The notes: a model not told the origin generated them from the sequence alone. Positions 1 to 9,852 are shown, counted from the stretch's first letter. The stretch is DNA of 64,000 bases from Sphingomonas sp. Leaf407 (GCF_001425385.1 NZ_LMQO01000004.1:248001-312000), one strand, 5' to 3'. Numbers and translations: made by a program.

Positions 1-2457
1 TTCAGCGAGCAGCTCACGCACCGCAAACCGCGTTGCCACTGGCACGATCCCCCCGGCGTCCAGCCTGGAAATATCGAGCAGCGCGCGCAAAAGCTGGTCC
101 GCCGCAGCGATCGACTGGTCGATCCGCGTCACCAGTGGCTGCTGGCGATCGTCCGCCCCGCGCGCCAGCGCGGCGGTGAACAGCCGCGCGGCGTGGAGCG
201 GCTGCAACAGGTCGTGGCTCGCGGCGGCGAGAAACCGGGTCTTGTCGGCGGTCGCCCGCGCCAGCGCGGCATTAGCCTCCGACAGTGCGGCGGTCCGTTC
301 GGTGACCCGGCGTTCCAGCTCGGCGCGCGCCGTCTCCACCGCGCGCAACGCCTGCGCCTCGGCGGTGATGTCGGAAAAGCACATCACATAGCCGCCGCCA
401 GGCATCGGTCCGCCGACCGTCTTCAGCACCCGCCCGTCGCTCCTCACCCGCTCGAAACTGTGCCGCCGCCCGCGCCGCATATGTGCCAGCCGCCGCGCGA
501 CATGGTCGTCGACCTCGCCCGGCCCGCAATCGCCGCGCAGCGCGTTGAACGCGATCGCATCGGCCACCGGCGCGCCCACCCGGATCATGCCCGCCGGAAA
601 GCCGAACAGGTCGATATAGCGTTGATTCCACGCGACGAGGTTCAGCGCGGCATCGACCACGCTGACCCCCGGATCGATATGCTCCAGCGTCGCCGCCAGC
701 AGCCCTTGCGAGAATTGCAGGCTCTGCCCGCTGGCATCCAGCATCCGCGCGACCTCGGCCACGTCCAGCCCCTCGCCCGACAGTGCCGACGCCACCAGCC
801 GTCGGGCCGAGGACACGCCGACCACCTGCGCCACCAGTCGTTCGGCGCGCCGTGCGGCGCGGGCATCGACATGGGTGCCCTCGCCCAGCTCGCTCGCCGC
901 CCGCTCCTCGCCCACGAAGCGCGCGACCAGCCGGACCAGTTCGGGCAGGTCGCGCACCGGCGCCACCCGCGCGTCGCGCACGATCGCCAGCCGCGGTGCC
1001 CGGCTGCGCGCCACCCCCCAATGCACCAGCGCGTTGATCGCCAGCGCGGCAAGCGCCCCCATCGTCAGCGGCCCGGCCCCGCCGACCGACGGCAGCACGA
1101 CGATCGGGTGGCCGATCAGCACCGGCACGAACAGCAGCAGCCCCCACGCCGCCAGCCCACTCGCCAGCCCGGCCATCGCCGCCTTGGGATCGCGCCCGCC
1201 ATGCGCCACCGCCAGCAGCAGCGCCGGGGCGAACTGCGCCATCGCGGCAAAGGCGACGATGCCGCTCGCCGCCAGCCCCTGCCCGGCGGGCGTCAGCAGC
1301 GCATAGCCCAGCGCCACCGCCATCATGCCGAGGATCACGCCGCGCCGCACCCACAGCAGCACCCGCCCGACCTGCGCCGAGCGCCCGAGGCGCGGATGGC
1401 GCAGCAGCAGCGGCGCGATCAGGTCGTTCGACACCATCGTCGCCAGCGCCACCGTCTCGACCACGACCATGCCCGTCGCCGCCGAGAATCCACCGACGAA
1501 CCCCAGCAGCGCCAGCCCCGGCGCGCCGCCCATAAGCGGCAGGCCGATGACCAGCAGGTCGGGCCGCACCCCGGCCGGCGCGATCAGTCCGGCGAGCGTC
1601 ACCGGCACCACCAGCACCGCGAACAACGCCAGATAGCCGACGAACGGCCAGCGCGCCCGCACCGGATCGGCGGGGCTGGCGGCGGCGATCACGCTCACGT
1701 GGAACTGGCGCGGCAGGCACAGCACGGCGGCGGCGGCCAGCATCGTCACCACCGCGAAGTCGAGTGCTGCGGGCGGCTGCGCAAAACCCTGTCGCAACCG
1801 CGCGATGCCCGCCGCGCGCACGCCCGAATCGGCATTTGTCACCAGCAGCACCGCGAACAGCGCGACGGCGGCGAACGCGGCCAGCTTCACCAGCGATTCG
1901 ACCGACACTGCCGCCAGCAGCGCGCCGTCCGCCCGCCCGCGCCCGTCGACCCGCGTGCCAAAGCCGATCGCGAACCCGGCCAGCACCAGCGAGGTCGCGA
2001 TCATCGGCCGCGTCGCATCGGCCATCCCCGCCAGCGCGGCATAGGTCGTGCCGACCGAGCGCAACTGGAGCGCGACATAGGGAATCGTGCCGAGCAGCGC
2101 GATCAGCGTCACCAGCGCCGCCACCCCCCGGCTGCGCGAGAAGCGCGCGCCGATGAAGTCGGCGATCGAGGTCGCGCCATCGGCCTGCACCGCCGCGACC
2201 AGCCGGGCGAGCAGCCGGGGCGCGAGCGCGAATACGAGGATCGGCCCCAAATAGATCGGCAGATAGGCCCAGCCATCGGCCACCGCGCTGCCGACCGCGC
2301 CATAGAAGGTCCAGCTACTGCAATAGACCGCTAGGCCCAGCGTATAGACGATCCGCCGTTCGCGCGGACCCGGTCGCCGCGCCCGCGCGGCCCACGCCAC
2401 CGCGAACAGCACGGCGGCATAGCCGATCGCGATCGCGAACAGCACGATCCCGTTCAA
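1..2457 (-). CDS. Sodium:solute symporter-type sensor histidine kinase (3' end cut off)
   Basis: The visible 819 codons start with a multi-pass SSS (PutP-like) transporter domain, shown by the motif [15 protein letters not shown] near residue 35 followed by PIYLGP. A PAS domain lies around residues 590-690 ([12 protein letters not shown]), then a helical linker and the phosphoacceptor helix with [14 protein letters not shown], putting the catalytic His at about residue 748. The ATPase domain runs off the left edge, and a C-terminal receiver may follow. This architecture is that of CrbS-like kinases, which in other proteobacteria couple uptake or sensing of small carboxylates to transcription. 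The start is a TTG at 2457, preceded by a GGGGA box; an in-frame stop lies two codons upstream, and a GTG four codons later is the alternative. No cognate regulator is visible on this side. Confidence 0.88.
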   Translation of the reverse strand, partial: MNGIVLFAIAIGYAAVLFAVAWAARARRPGPRERRIVYTLGLAVYCSSWTFYGAVGSAVADGWAYLPIYLGPILVFALAPRLLARLVAAVQADGATSIADFIGARFSRSRGVAALVTLIALLGTIPYVALQLRSVGTTYAALAGMADATRPMIATSLVLAGFAIGFGTRVDGRGRADGALLAAVSVESLVKLAAFAAVALFAVLLVTNADSGVRAAGIARLRQGFAQPPAALDFAVVTMLAAAAVLCLPRQFHVSVIAAASPADPVRARWPFVGYLALFAVLVVPVTLAGLIAPAGVRPDLLVIGLPLMGGAPGLALLGFVGGFSAATGMVVVETVALATMVSNDLIAPLLLRHPRLGRSAQVGRVLLWVRRGVILGMMAVALGYALLTPAGQGLAASGIVAFAAMAQFAPALLLAVAHGGRDPKAAMAGLASGLAAWGLLLFVPVLIGHPIVVLPSVGGAGPLTMGALAALAINALVHWGVARSRAPRLAIVRDARVAPVRDLPELVRLVARFVGEERAASELGEGTHVDARAARRAERLVAQVVGVSSARRLVASALSGEGLDVAEVARMLDASGQSLQFSQGLLAATLEHIDPGVSVVDAALNLVAWNQRYIDLFGFPAGMIRVGAPVADAIAFNALRGDCGPGEVDDHVARRLAHMRRGRRHSFERVRSDGRVLKTVGGPMPGGGYVMCFSDITAEAQALRAVETARAELERRVTERTAALSEANAALARATADKTRFLAAASHDLLQPLHAARLFTAALARGADDRQQPLVTRIDQSIAAADQLLRALLDISRLDAGGIVPVATRFAVRELLAE

Positions 2458-2509
2458 ACGCTATGTCCCCTGCCGCATGCGCCCTCTTACGCCGGAACGC
2501 GCGAGCGCT

Positions 2510-3289
2510 CTACCCCGGCGACGCCGCCGATCCCGCTAACAACCCGCCGTCGAGATGCACCTCGCTGCCGGTCATGTACGCCGCCTCGTCCGACGCCAGC
2601 ATCGCCACGACGGCGGCGACCTCCTCGACGCTGCCGAAGCGCCGGAGCGGGGTGTCGGCGACCAGCGCCGCCATCCGCGCTTCGCGGTCCGACCCGTCGC
2701 CCAGCATCGCTTCCCACATCGGCGTCAGGATCGCAGCGGGGTGGACCGAATTGCAGCGGATACGCCACCCCTGCTGCGCGCAATACAGCGCCACGCTCTT
2801 ACTATGGTTGCGCACCGCCGCCTTCGACGACGCATAGGCCGCCGCGCCGGGAATACCGACCAGTCCCGATCGTGACGAGATATTGACGATCGACCCCGCG
2901 CCCGCCGCCTTCATCGCCCCGATCGCATAGCGACAGCCGAGGAACGTCCCGTCGAGGTTGACCGCATGAACCGCGCGCCAGTCGGCAAGGCTGGCATGTT
3001 CGGGATCGTGCGGTACCATGCCCTGCTCGAACCCCGTCACCCCGGCATTGTTGACCACGACATCGGCCACCGGCACCGCTTCGGCCAGCCGCGCCCAATC
3101 GCCTTCCTCGCGCACGTCGAGCGCCACGAAGCGCACGCCGATCGCCTCGGCCACCGCCTGTCCGGCTGCGGCATCGATGTCGGTCAGCACGACCCGCGCG
3201 CCTTCGCCATGGAAGCGTTCGACGATCGCCCGGCCGATGCCACGCGCCCCGCCGGTCACAATACAGAGTTTATCGGTCAGTCGCCGCAT
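2510..3289 (-). CDS. SDR-family NAD(P)-dependent dehydrogenase/reductase
   Basis: A 259-residue short-chain dehydrogenase/reductase. The nucleotide-binding motif TGGARGIG sits at residues 11-18, NNAG in the middle, and the catalytic Ser and YASSK (Tyr-x3-Lys) follow in the second half. The C-terminal LDGG segment is typical of classical SDRs. The substrate cannot be told from sequence. The reading frame stays open upstream through the tRNA gene, but the ATG at 3289 immediately before [14 protein letters not shown] is the sensible start because an earlier one would translate tRNA. It is transcribed in the same direction as tRNA-Val, which lies 31 bp upstream. Confidence 0.9.
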   Translation of the reverse strand: MRRLTDKLCIVTGGARGIGRAIVERFHGEGARVVLTDIDAAAGQAVAEAIGVRFVALDVREEGDWARLAEAVPVADVVVNNAGVTGFEQGMVPHDPEHASLADWRAVHAVNLDGTFLGCRYAIGAMKAAGAGSIVNISSRSGLVGIPGAAAYASSKAAVRNHSKSVALYCAQQGWRIRCNSVHPAAILTPMWEAMLGDGSDREARMAALVADTPLRRFGSVEEVAAVVAMLASDEAAYMTGSEVHLDGGLLAGSAASPG

Positions 3290-3320
3290 CGCCGTGCTCC
3301 GGGTTCGGGCGGTCCTTGCG

Positions 3321-3396
3321 TGGTGGGCGCTGACGGGCTCGAACCGCCGACCCTCTCGGTGTAAACGAGATGCTCTACCAACTGAGCTAAGCGCCC
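3321..3396 (-). tRNA. tRNA-Val (UAC)
   Basis: On the minus strand a full cloverleaf can be folded: acceptor GGGCGCT paired with AGCGCCC, D arm GCTC/GAGC, anticodon stem TCTCG/CGAGA around loop TTTACAC (anticodon TAC), and T arm with loop TTCGAGC. The discriminator A is followed by an encoded CCA at 3323-3321. Confidence 0.97.
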
Positions 3397-3476
3397 CCTT
3401 AGCGGGAACCGGCGGAATACCGTGGTTTCCGCCAGTTGCAAGCCCCCTTGTTTGAGTCCGCTCCACTGACGTGGAG

Positions 3477-3558
3477 GCGGTGCCGGCCCGCTCCCCCTCC
3501 CGTCCACCCACAGCGTATCCTGAATGGGTGGCCGGGCGGGGGAGCGGGCCGGCACCGC
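3477..3558. repeat. 82-bp palindromic intergenic element, copy 1
   Basis: The outer arms GCGGTGCCGGCCCGCTCCCC and its complement enclose a core with CCCACAGCGTATCCTGAATGGGTGG. A second 82-bp copy lies at 43109-43190 with a few substitutions in the core. The arms can form a long hairpin. It sits just upstream of the tRNA-Val gene and downstream of the MarR-like gene. It resembles a REP/BIME-type element; no transposase is nearby. Confidence 0.85.
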
Positions 3559-3590
3559 AAAACGCGCGTCAGCGCGTTTCAGACAGATGC

Positions 3591-4526
3591 CTACGCCCAA
3601 CCCAAGCCAGCGCTCGCAACCGCCCCGGCATAGCCGTTCATCCCCGCCACCGCCCGCGCGGTCAGGACGATGAACGCGCGCCTGCGGTCGGCCGGATCGT
3701 CGCGCCGCTCGACGAGGCCGGCATCGACCAGCGTCCCGATCCAGCGCAGCGCGGTCGTCGGCGGGACGGCGGCGGCGATGCACAGGCTCGACACCGATAC
3801 CTGCGTGCGCTCCAGCCATGCGGCGAACAGGTCGAGCAGCATGTCCCACGCCGGATCGGCGAACAGCTCGGTCGGCAGGAACTGCCCGCGCAGCCGCCGT
3901 GCGCGGATCGCGCCGCGCACCTCGGCGGCAGTCACGGTCCCCATCACCCCGGCGGGCGGCGGCGCGGTATAGTCCTTCGACCGGTCGCGCACGCTCCCGC
4001 CGGCATCGCCCTCGCCCCGCGCCAGCCGCGCCAGTACCTCGGCGATCCGCGCGACCTCCTCGTTCAGCCGCCGCAGCCGTTCGCTGTCGGGGTCGCGGTC
4101 CTGCACGCCCCCCACCGCCGCCCGGCCCAGCGCGATTGCCGCCACCCGGTCGGACAGGCCGGCATCGCACAGCAGATCGGCCGGGCCGCCGAGCAGATGC
4201 AGCGTCACCGTGTCGATGTGCTCCGCGCCGAACGCCACGACCATGTGTGCCCGGTCGCGCACCGCCCGATCGCGCAACAGCGGAAGCACCGCGTCGAGCA
4301 GGTCGACGCTCGCCCCGGCGGTTTCGATCAGGTGAAGGTCGGCATGGGCGATCCCGTCCAGCGCCGCCGCGACGTCGTCGCCGCTGGTGATAGTCGCCAC
4401 CACCTGCACGCCGCCATGCGCCGCCGCGCGCACCGCCATGTCGCTGCCTGCCGCGTCGAACGCCACGACGATCGCCCGTCGCACGTCCGCCGCCCCGCTC
4501 GAAAATCCGTCGAACCCCAGCCCCAC
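3591..4526 (-). CDS. MarR-like winged-helix regulator with degenerate receiver-like N-terminal domain
   Basis: A 311-residue two-part protein. Residues 1-125 show the alternating strand/helix pattern of a receiver-like fold (AIVVAFD, VQVVATI, LHLIETAG, HMVVAFGAEHID), but the usual acidic pair, phospho-aspartate and lysine are not conserved; a Glu stands at the end of the third strand. Residues 135-165 look like a helical linker rich in Arg and Glu. Residues 200-305 form a winged helix of MarR type, with the recognition region around AAAVPPTTALRWIGTLVDAG and the wing at VERRDDPADRRR. The start is GTG at 4526, preceded by AGGGGG. It probably acts as a DNA-binding regulator, but its signal and target are unknown. 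Confidence 0.75.
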   Translation of the reverse strand: MGLGFDGFSSGAADVRRAIVVAFDAAGSDMAVRAAAHGGVQVVATITSGDDVAAALDGIAHADLHLIETAGASVDLLDAVLPLLRDRAVRDRAHMVVAFGAEHIDTVTLHLLGGPADLLCDAGLSDRVAAIALGRAAVGGVQDRDPDSERLRRLNEEVARIAEVLARLARGEGDAGGSVRDRSKDYTAPPPAGVMGTVTAAEVRGAIRARRLRGQFLPTELFADPAWDMLLDLFAAWLERTQVSVSSLCIAAAVPPTTALRWIGTLVDAGLVERRDDPADRRRAFIVLTARAVAGMNGYAGAVASAGLGWA

Positions 4527-4599
4527 CCGTCATTCCCCCTGGTTGAATCGCGCCGCTATGGCGGCGGATCGGGGCAAAGGCCAGCCGGCAGCAGGCGGT

Positions 4600-6105
4600 C
4601 TATTCGATCGACTTGACGATCTCCTCGACCATCTTCTTGGCGTCAGCCAGCAGCATCATGGTATTGTCGCGGTAGAACAGCTCGTTATCCACCCCGGCAT
4701 AGCCGACGCCGCCCATCGACCGCTTGATGAACAGCACCGTCTTCGCCTTTTCGACGTCGAGCACCGGCATGCCGTAGATCGGCGAGGTCTTGTCGGTCTT
4801 GGCCGCCGGGTTGGTCACGTCGTTGGCGCCGATGACGAAGGCGACGTCGGTCTGCGCGAATTCGGCGTTGATGTCCTCCAGCTCGAACACGTCGTCATAG
4901 GGCACGTTAGCCTCGGCGAGCAGCACGTTCATATGCCCCGGCATCCGCCCCGCGACCGGATGGATCGCATATTTCACGCGGACGCCGTGTTCCTTCAGCT
5001 TGTCGCCCATCTCCCTGAGGGCGTGCTGCGCCTGCGCGACCGCCATGCCGTATCCGGGCACGATGATGACCTGTTCGGCCTGGCTCATCAGGAACGCGGC
5101 ATCCTCGGCCGATCCCCGCTTCCACGGCCGGTCGATCGCCGCACCACTCCCTGCGCCGCCACTGTCGGTCGCGCCGAAGCCGCCGGCAATCACGCTCAGG
5201 AAGCTGCGGTTCATCGCACGGCACATGATGTAGCTCAGGATCGCGCCCGACGATCCGACCAGCGCGCCGGTGACGATCATCGCGGTATTGCCGAGCGTAA
5301 AGCCCATCGCCGCCGCCGCCCAGCCCGAATAGCTGTTGAGCATGCTGACGACGACCGGCATGTCCGCCCCGCCGATCGGGATGATGAGCAGGAAGCCGAT
5401 CGCGAACGACGCCACCAGAATGGTCCAGAACGGCCACGCATCCTGGCCATGCGCGAATACCGCGACGCATAGCAGGATTCCGACCAGCACTCCCAGGTTG
5501 ATGCCATGGCGACCGGGCAGCAGGATCGGTTTGCCCCCCATGTTGCCGTTCAGTTTCAGGAACGCGATGACCGACCCGGAAAAGGTGATCGCCCCGATCG
5601 CGACGCCCAACGCCATCTCGACCTTGGCGACGGGGTTGATGACCGCGAACGGCTCGCCGATCATCGGCACGACCAGCGACGAAATGCCGAACGCGCCCGG
5701 ATTGAGATAGGCGGCGATCCCGACCAGCACGGCGGCGAGGCCCACCAGCGAGTGGAACGCGGCGACGAGCTGCGGCATGGCCGTCATCGCGATCCGCTTG
5801 GCGGTGGTCAGGCCAATGACCGCGCCGATGCCGATCGCGGCGAGGATTTCAGCGACGGTCACATAATCGACCGTCCCAGAAAGAACCTCACGTCCCGCTA
5901 CGCTGACGAACTGCTCTCCCTCCGCAAAAGGGATGTGCGTAAAGATCGTGGTCAGCACCGCGATCCCCATGCCGATCATGCCGAGGCGATTACCCCGCCG
6001 GCTGGTGGCGGGCGACGACAGTCCGCGCAGGGCAAGGATGAAGCACACCCCCGCCACCAGATAGGCGAGCGCGACCCATGGATTGACCGGTGCGGCCTCG
6101 TGCAT
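4600..6105 (-). CDS. pntB: NAD(P) transhydrogenase subunit beta
   Basis: This 501-residue protein carries the membrane domain II helices in its first ~300 residues and the NADP(H)-binding domain III in the last ~190. The domain III signature includes VPGYGMAVAQAQHALREM, HPVAGRMPGHMNVLLAEA and VIGANDVTNPAA. The enzyme uses proton re-entry across the inner membrane to drive hydride transfer from NADH to NADP+, supplying NADPH. It is the last gene of the pntAA-pntAB-pntB run, with a 4-bp gap to pntAB, so the three are surely co-transcribed and co-translated. Confidence 0.97.
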   Translation of the reverse strand: MHEAAPVNPWVALAYLVAGVCFILALRGLSSPATSRRGNRLGMIGMGIAVLTTIFTHIPFAEGEQFVSVAGREVLSGTVDYVTVAEILAAIGIGAVIGLTTAKRIAMTAMPQLVAAFHSLVGLAAVLVGIAAYLNPGAFGISSLVVPMIGEPFAVINPVAKVEMALGVAIGAITFSGSVIAFLKLNGNMGGKPILLPGRHGINLGVLVGILLCVAVFAHGQDAWPFWTILVASFAIGFLLIIPIGGADMPVVVSMLNSYSGWAAAAMGFTLGNTAMIVTGALVGSSGAILSYIMCRAMNRSFLSVIAGGFGATDSGGAGSGAAIDRPWKRGSAEDAAFLMSQAEQVIIVPGYGMAVAQAQHALREMGDKLKEHGVRVKYAIHPVAGRMPGHMNVLLAEANVPYDDVFELEDINAEFAQTDVAFVIGANDVTNPAAKTDKTSPIYGMPVLDVEKAKTVLFIKRSMGGVGYAGVDNELFYRDNTMMLLADAKKMVEEIVKSIE

Positions 6106-6109
6106 CCCC

Positions 6110-6388
6110 TCAGCCCTTCTTCTTGTACATGGCGAGCATGCGTTCGGTGACGGCGAACCCGCCGAAGATGTTGATGCTGGCCAGCACGACGCCGAGCAGC
6201 CCCAGCCATTTGGCCCCCGGCACCCCGGCGGCGGCGGCGGCCACCAGCGCGCCGACGATGATGACCGAGGAGATGGCGTTCGTCACCGCCATCAGCGGGG
6301 TGTGGAGCGCGGGCGTCACCGACCACACGACATAATAGCCGACGAAACAGGCCAGCACGAAGATCGACAGGATCGAGAGAAAGTCCAT
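6110..6388 (-). CDS. pntAB: NAD(P) transhydrogenase subunit alpha, membrane part
   Basis: A 92-residue membrane protein with three hydrophobic helices, corresponding to the C-terminal membrane part of the E. coli PntA. Recognisable pieces are TPALHTPLMAVTNAIS and INIFGGFAVTERMLAMY near the C-terminus, with a lysine-rich end. In alphaproteobacteria the alpha subunit is split into a soluble PntAA and this small membrane PntAB, as here. It lies between pntAA (23-bp gap) and pntB. Confidence 0.96.
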   Translation of the reverse strand: MDFLSILSIFVLACFVGYYVVWSVTPALHTPLMAVTNAISSVIIVGALVAAAAAGVPGAKWLGLLGVVLASINIFGGFAVTERMLAMYKKKG

Positions 6389-6411
6389 GGGTCTGTTCCT
6401 GCTTGGTCGGT

Positions 6412-7539
6412 TCAGCTCGACAGGCGGGGGTTCACCACCTGTCCGCCGCGCGTCAGAACGATCGCCTGGGTCACTTCGTCGTCGGCGGGCAGTACCGGGC
6501 GGCCCGCCTCCTTGTCCCAATAGGCGGCGAGGAAGTTGTAGAGGTTGCGCGCGAACAACGCCGAGGCATCGGCCGCCAGCCGGCTGGGCACGTTGCGGTG
6601 GCCGACGATGGTGACGCCGTGGCGCACCACGCTCTCCCCCGCCACGCTGGCCTCGACATTGCCACCCTGCTCGACCGCCAGATCGACGATCACGCTGCCC
6701 GCGCGCATGCTGGCGACCTGGGCATCGGTGATGAGGCGCGGCGCAGGCCGGCCGGGGATCAGCGCGGTGGTGATGACGATGTCCTGCTTGGCGATATGGC
6801 CCGACACCAGCTCGGCCTGTGCTTCCCTGTATTCGGCGCTCATCTCGCCGGCATAGCCACCCGCGCCCTCGCCCTCGATCCCCGCCACCTTCTCGACGAA
6901 GATTGGTTTGGCGCCCAGCGACTGGATCTGCTCGCGGGTCGCCGATCGCACGTCGGTGGCGCTGACCTGCGCGCCCAGCCGCCGCGCGGTCGCGATCGCC
7001 TGTAGCCCGGCCACGCCCACGCCCATCACGAACACCCGCGCGGCGCTGATCGTGCCGGCGGCGGTCATCATCATCGGGAACGCGCGGCCATAGGCGGCGG
7101 CGGCATCGAGCACCGACTTGTACCCGGCAAGGTTCGCCTGCGACGACAATATGTCCATCGACTGGGCACGGGTGATGCGCGGCATCCACTCCATCGCCAG
7201 CGCCTCGAGCCCAAGCGCGGCATAGCCGTCGACCCGCGCACGCTCCCCGATGGGATTGAGCGCGGCGACCAGCCATGCGCCCGGCTTCACCCCGCCCAGA
7301 CTGTCGGGCGCCGGCCCCTGTACGCCGAGCACGACATCGGCATCGGCCAGCACCGCCGCCCGGTCGCCAAGGGTCGCGCCAGCGGTGGCATAGGCAGCGT
7401 CGTCGATCGACGCCCCGGCGCCCGCCCCCGCCTCCACGGCAAGGGTCGCGCCGAGCTGGATCAGCTTGCGGACGGTTTCGGGGGTGGCGGCAACGCGGCG
7501 TTCATCGGCGGCCTGTTCGGCAAGAACGGCGATCCGCAT
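6412..7539 (-). CDS. pntAA: NAD(P) transhydrogenase subunit alpha, soluble NAD-binding part
   Basis: This 375-residue cytoplasmic subunit binds NAD(H) (domain I) and is related to alanine dehydrogenase. It opens with MRIAVLAEQAADERRVAATP, contains the RAQSMDILSSQANLAGY segment, and has a Rossmann glycine motif in VMGVGVAGLQAIATARRLGA around residues 170-190. The length is normal for the split alphaproteobacterial form. It is the promoter-distal partner of a 41-residue membrane protein that ends one base before its start codon, so transcription probably begins upstream of that gene. Confidence 0.96.
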   Translation of the reverse strand: MRIAVLAEQAADERRVAATPETVRKLIQLGATLAVEAGAGAGASIDDAAYATAGATLGDRAAVLADADVVLGVQGPAPDSLGGVKPGAWLVAALNPIGERARVDGYAALGLEALAMEWMPRITRAQSMDILSSQANLAGYKSVLDAAAAYGRAFPMMMTAAGTISAARVFVMGVGVAGLQAIATARRLGAQVSATDVRSATREQIQSLGAKPIFVEKVAGIEGEGAGGYAGEMSAEYREAQAELVSGHIAKQDIVITTALIPGRPAPRLITDAQVASMRAGSVIVDLAVEQGGNVEASVAGESVVRHGVTIVGHRNVPSRLAADASALFARNLYNFLAAYWDKEAGRPVLPADDEVTQAIVLTRGGQVVNPRLSS

Positions 7540-7540
7540 C

Positions 7541-7666
7541 TCAGGATGCGATCAGCCAGACGACCAGCGCGGCAAGCAGCGCGCAGAAAACGGTCCCCCA
7601 GGTGAACCAGCGCAGAAAGCTGGTGTAGGTGCCCGGATGTGCGGGCGGTCGGCCGTTGGTCGCCAT
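7541..7666 (-). CDS. Small aa3-type cytochrome c oxidase subunit IV-like membrane protein
   Basis: A 41-residue protein: a short polar N-terminus, then TYTSFLRWFTWGTVFCALLA as the start of a single membrane helix ending VVWLIAS. This matches the bacterial COX4_pro_2-type small subunits, which pack against aa3-type oxidase. The ATG at 7666 has AGGAGA upstream at good spacing; the frame is open for 25 more codons upstream, but those look non-coding. It is the first gene of the pnt operon, one base from pntAA, which links a respiratory helper peptide to transhydrogenase expression. Assignment rests on pattern only. Confidence 0.7.
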   Translation of the reverse strand: MATNGRPPAHPGTYTSFLRWFTWGTVFCALLAALVVWLIAS

Positions 7667-7833
7667 GGTCGGCTCTCCTGTGCGTCCGCTTGTCGGACGG
7701 CTCTTTGGACGCACCGTACCGTGCCCGTCGCCCGTCGCCAAGCCCCGCAGGCCATCCGCGCCATTAAGGGCGTTTTTACACGATGCCGCCTAGAACTGCC
7801 CCGGTACGGGACGATGGACAACGGGGATGGGCG

Positions 7834-9264
7834 ATGATGCGAGGCGGACAGCGGGTGCTGATGGTCATCGACGACGAACCGGCGCAGCGCCGGCTGGTCG
7901 CCGCCATCGCCGCCAGGCGTAGCTGGCGCACGGTGTTCGCCGCCGATGCCGAGGCGGCGATCGCGATGCTCGCCACGCCCGACGGCGCGGCGCTGGATGC
8001 GGTGCTGCTCGACCATTGGTCGCCCGATGCCGATGCCGGCGCGCTGATCGGCGAACTGCACCGCCACCGCCCCGCGCTCCCCATCCTGATGCTCACCGCC
8101 AACGGATCGGTCGCGGGTGCGGTCGCGGCGATGCGCAGCGGGGCGAGCGATTTCCTCGTCAAGCCAATCGCCGCCGAACGGCTGCTCGCCGCGCTCGACG
8201 TGGCGGCCGGCGGCGAGGCGAGCGGCGAACTTCGCCCGCTCACCGAAAAACTCTCCGCCCCGCTCGCCTTCGACGAGATCGTCGGCTCCGCCCCGCGCTT
8301 CCGTGCCGCGCTCGCCATCGCCGCCAAGGCGGCACGCGCCCGCGTGCCGGTGCTGATCGAGGGTGAGAGCGGCGTCGGCAAGGAAGTGGTCGCCGAAGCG
8401 ATCCACGCCGCCTCCCCCCGTGCGCGCAAGCCCATCGTCCGGGTCAATTGCGGCGCGATCCCCACCAACCTCGTCGAAAGCGAGTTGTTCGGCCACGAAA
8501 AGGGTGCGTTCACCGGCGCGTTCGAACGCAAGACCGGTCGGTTTCAGGAGGCGGACGGCGGCACGCTGTTCCTCGACGAAGTCGGCGAAATGCCGTTCGA
8601 GGCGCAGGTGAAGCTGCTGCGCGTGCTGCAATCGGGCGAGGTCCATGCGGTCGGCGCGCGCCATCCGCGCGAGGTCGACGTGCGGGTCATCGCCGCAACC
8701 AACAAGACGCTCAGCGTCGAAGTGGAGGCTGGGCGCTTCCGCGAGGACCTGTATTACCGGCTGAACGTGGTGCAGGTGACGATCCCGCCGCTTCGCGACC
8801 GCAGCGGCGACATTCCGGCGCTCGCCCGCCACCTGATGGCGCGGATCGCGCAACAGCCGGGGTTGCGCCAACTGGGCATCACCGACGATGCCATCGCGCT
8901 GCTGTCGACCTATGCGTGGCCGGGCAACGTTCGCCAGCTACAGAATGCGCTGTTCCGCGCGGCGGTGCTGTGCGACGGCGACGCGCTGACCCGTGCCGAT
9001 TTCCCGCAGATCGCGCAGATCGCCGACGGTGGCGAGGCGCGGCCCGCCACCGCCCCGCCGCGCCACGGCGATGCCGGCGGCGTCACGCTGTTCCGCCCCG
9101 ACGGCAATCTGCGCGCGCTGGACGAGATCGAGGCCGACGTCATCCGCCTCGCCATCGGCCATTATCGCGGCCGCATGACCGAAGTCGCCCGCCGCCTCGG
9201 CATCGGCCGCTCCACCCTCTACCGAAAGCTCGGCGAACTCGGCATCGACCAGAACGCCGCCTGA
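7834..9264 (+). CDS. NtrC-family sigma-54-dependent response regulator
   Basis: A 476-residue activator with three domains. The receiver (residues ~6-115) has the acidic pair in VLMVIDDEP, the phospho-Asp in VLLDHWSPD, and a VKP lysine. The AAA+ domain (~140-360) has Walker A GESGVGKE, the sigma-54 contact loop GAFTGA, and Walker [12 protein letters not shown]. The C-terminal FIS-type helix-turn-helix covers about residues 435-470 ([19 protein letters not shown]). The chosen ATG at 7834 follows a GGGGATGGGCG box; an ATG 17 codons earlier is less likely. No sensor kinase neighbours it, so its partner must be encoded elsewhere. It is divergent from the pnt operon. Confidence 0.93.
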   Translation: MMRGGQRVLMVIDDEPAQRRLVAAIAARRSWRTVFAADAEAAIAMLATPDGAALDAVLLDHWSPDADAGALIGELHRHRPALPILMLTANGSVAGAVAAMRSGASDFLVKPIAAERLLAALDVAAGGEASGELRPLTEKLSAPLAFDEIVGSAPRFRAALAIAAKAARARVPVLIEGESGVGKEVVAEAIHAASPRARKPIVRVNCGAIPTNLVESELFGHEKGAFTGAFERKTGRFQEADGGTLFLDEVGEMPFEAQVKLLRVLQSGEVHAVGARHPREVDVRVIAATNKTLSVEVEAGRFREDLYYRLNVVQVTIPPLRDRSGDIPALARHLMARIAQQPGLRQLGITDDAIALLSTYAWPGNVRQLQNALFRAAVLCDGDALTRADFPQIAQIADGGEARPATAPPRHGDAGGVTLFRPDGNLRALDEIEADVIRLAIGHYRGRMTEVARRLGIGRSTLYRKLGELGIDQNAA

Positions 9265-9266
9265 AG

Positions 9267-9290
9267 CCCTCTCCCCTTCAGGGGAGAGGG
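9267..9290. terminator. Hairpin between convergent genes
   Basis: A perfect 10-bp stem CCCTCTCCCC/GGGGAGAGGG with loop TTCA lies just past the stop of the NtrC-like gene and before the end of the converging pseudouridine synthase gene. There is no T-run, so it may be a palindromic repeat that doubles as a transcription barrier. Confidence 0.55.
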
Positions 9291-9309
9291 TTGGGAGAGG
9301 GGCAGTGCG

Positions 9310-9852
9310 CTACGCCTCCCGCCACTCCCCCGGCAACAACCCGTCCAGCGACCACTCCCCCACCCGCCAGCGCACCAGCCGCAGCGTGGGCAACCCGACC
9401 GCCGCCGTCATCCGCCGCACCTGCCGGTTGCGCCCCTCGCGGATCGTGATTGACAGCCAGTGATCGGGCACCGACTTGCGGAAGCGCACCGGCGGCACCC
9501 GCTCCCACAACACCGGCGGATCGATCGCGGAAACCTCGGCCGGGCGGGTCGGCCCGTCGTTCAGCACCACCCCCCGCCGCAACCGCGCCATCGCAGCCTC
9601 GTCGACCGCGCCCTCCACCTGCACGAAGTAGGTCTTGGCCAGCTTGAACCGGGGATCGGCGATCCGCGCCTGCAACCGGCCATCGTCGGTCAGCAGCAGC
9701 AACCCCTCGCTGTCGCGGTCGAGCCGTCCGGCGGGATAGACGCCAGGCAGCGCGATATGATCGCTCAGCGTCGCGCGCGCGGTCGGACTGCCGCGATCGG
9801 TGAACTGCGACAGGACGCCATAGGGTTTGTTAAACAGGATCAGCCGGGCCAT
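9310..9852 (-). CDS. RluE-like ribosomal large subunit pseudouridine synthase
   Basis: A 180-residue enzyme of the RsuA/RluB/E/F family, converting a specific uridine of rRNA to pseudouridine. It starts directly with the catalytic domain ([19 protein letters not shown]) and has no S4 domain, as in RluE. The catalytic Asp is in [18 protein letters not shown]. The conserved [10 protein letters not shown] motif lies near residue 140. The ATG at 9852 is preferred over an upstream one that adds 32 residues without homology. E. coli RluE modifies position 2457 of 23S rRNA; the same target is plausible but not shown. Confidence 0.88.
   Translation of the reverse strand: MARLILFNKPYGVLSQFTDRGSPTARATLSDHIALPGVYPAGRLDRDSEGLLLLTDDGRLQARIADPRFKLAKTYFVQVEGAVDEAAMARLRRGVVLNDGPTRPAEVSAIDPPVLWERVPPVRFRKSVPDHWLSITIREGRNRQVRRMTAAVGLPTLRLVRWRVGEWSLDGLLPGEWREA

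Noticed and set aside
193..2334. Long plus-strand frame opposite the sensor kinase
   Set aside because: Low-complexity Arg/His/Gln-rich translation and no ribosome site; the minus strand has a clear SSS/PAS/His-kinase gene.
3290..3511. N-terminal extension of the SDR gene
   Set aside because: It would run through tRNA-Val and part of the palindromic repeat region; the ATG at 3289 fits the family.
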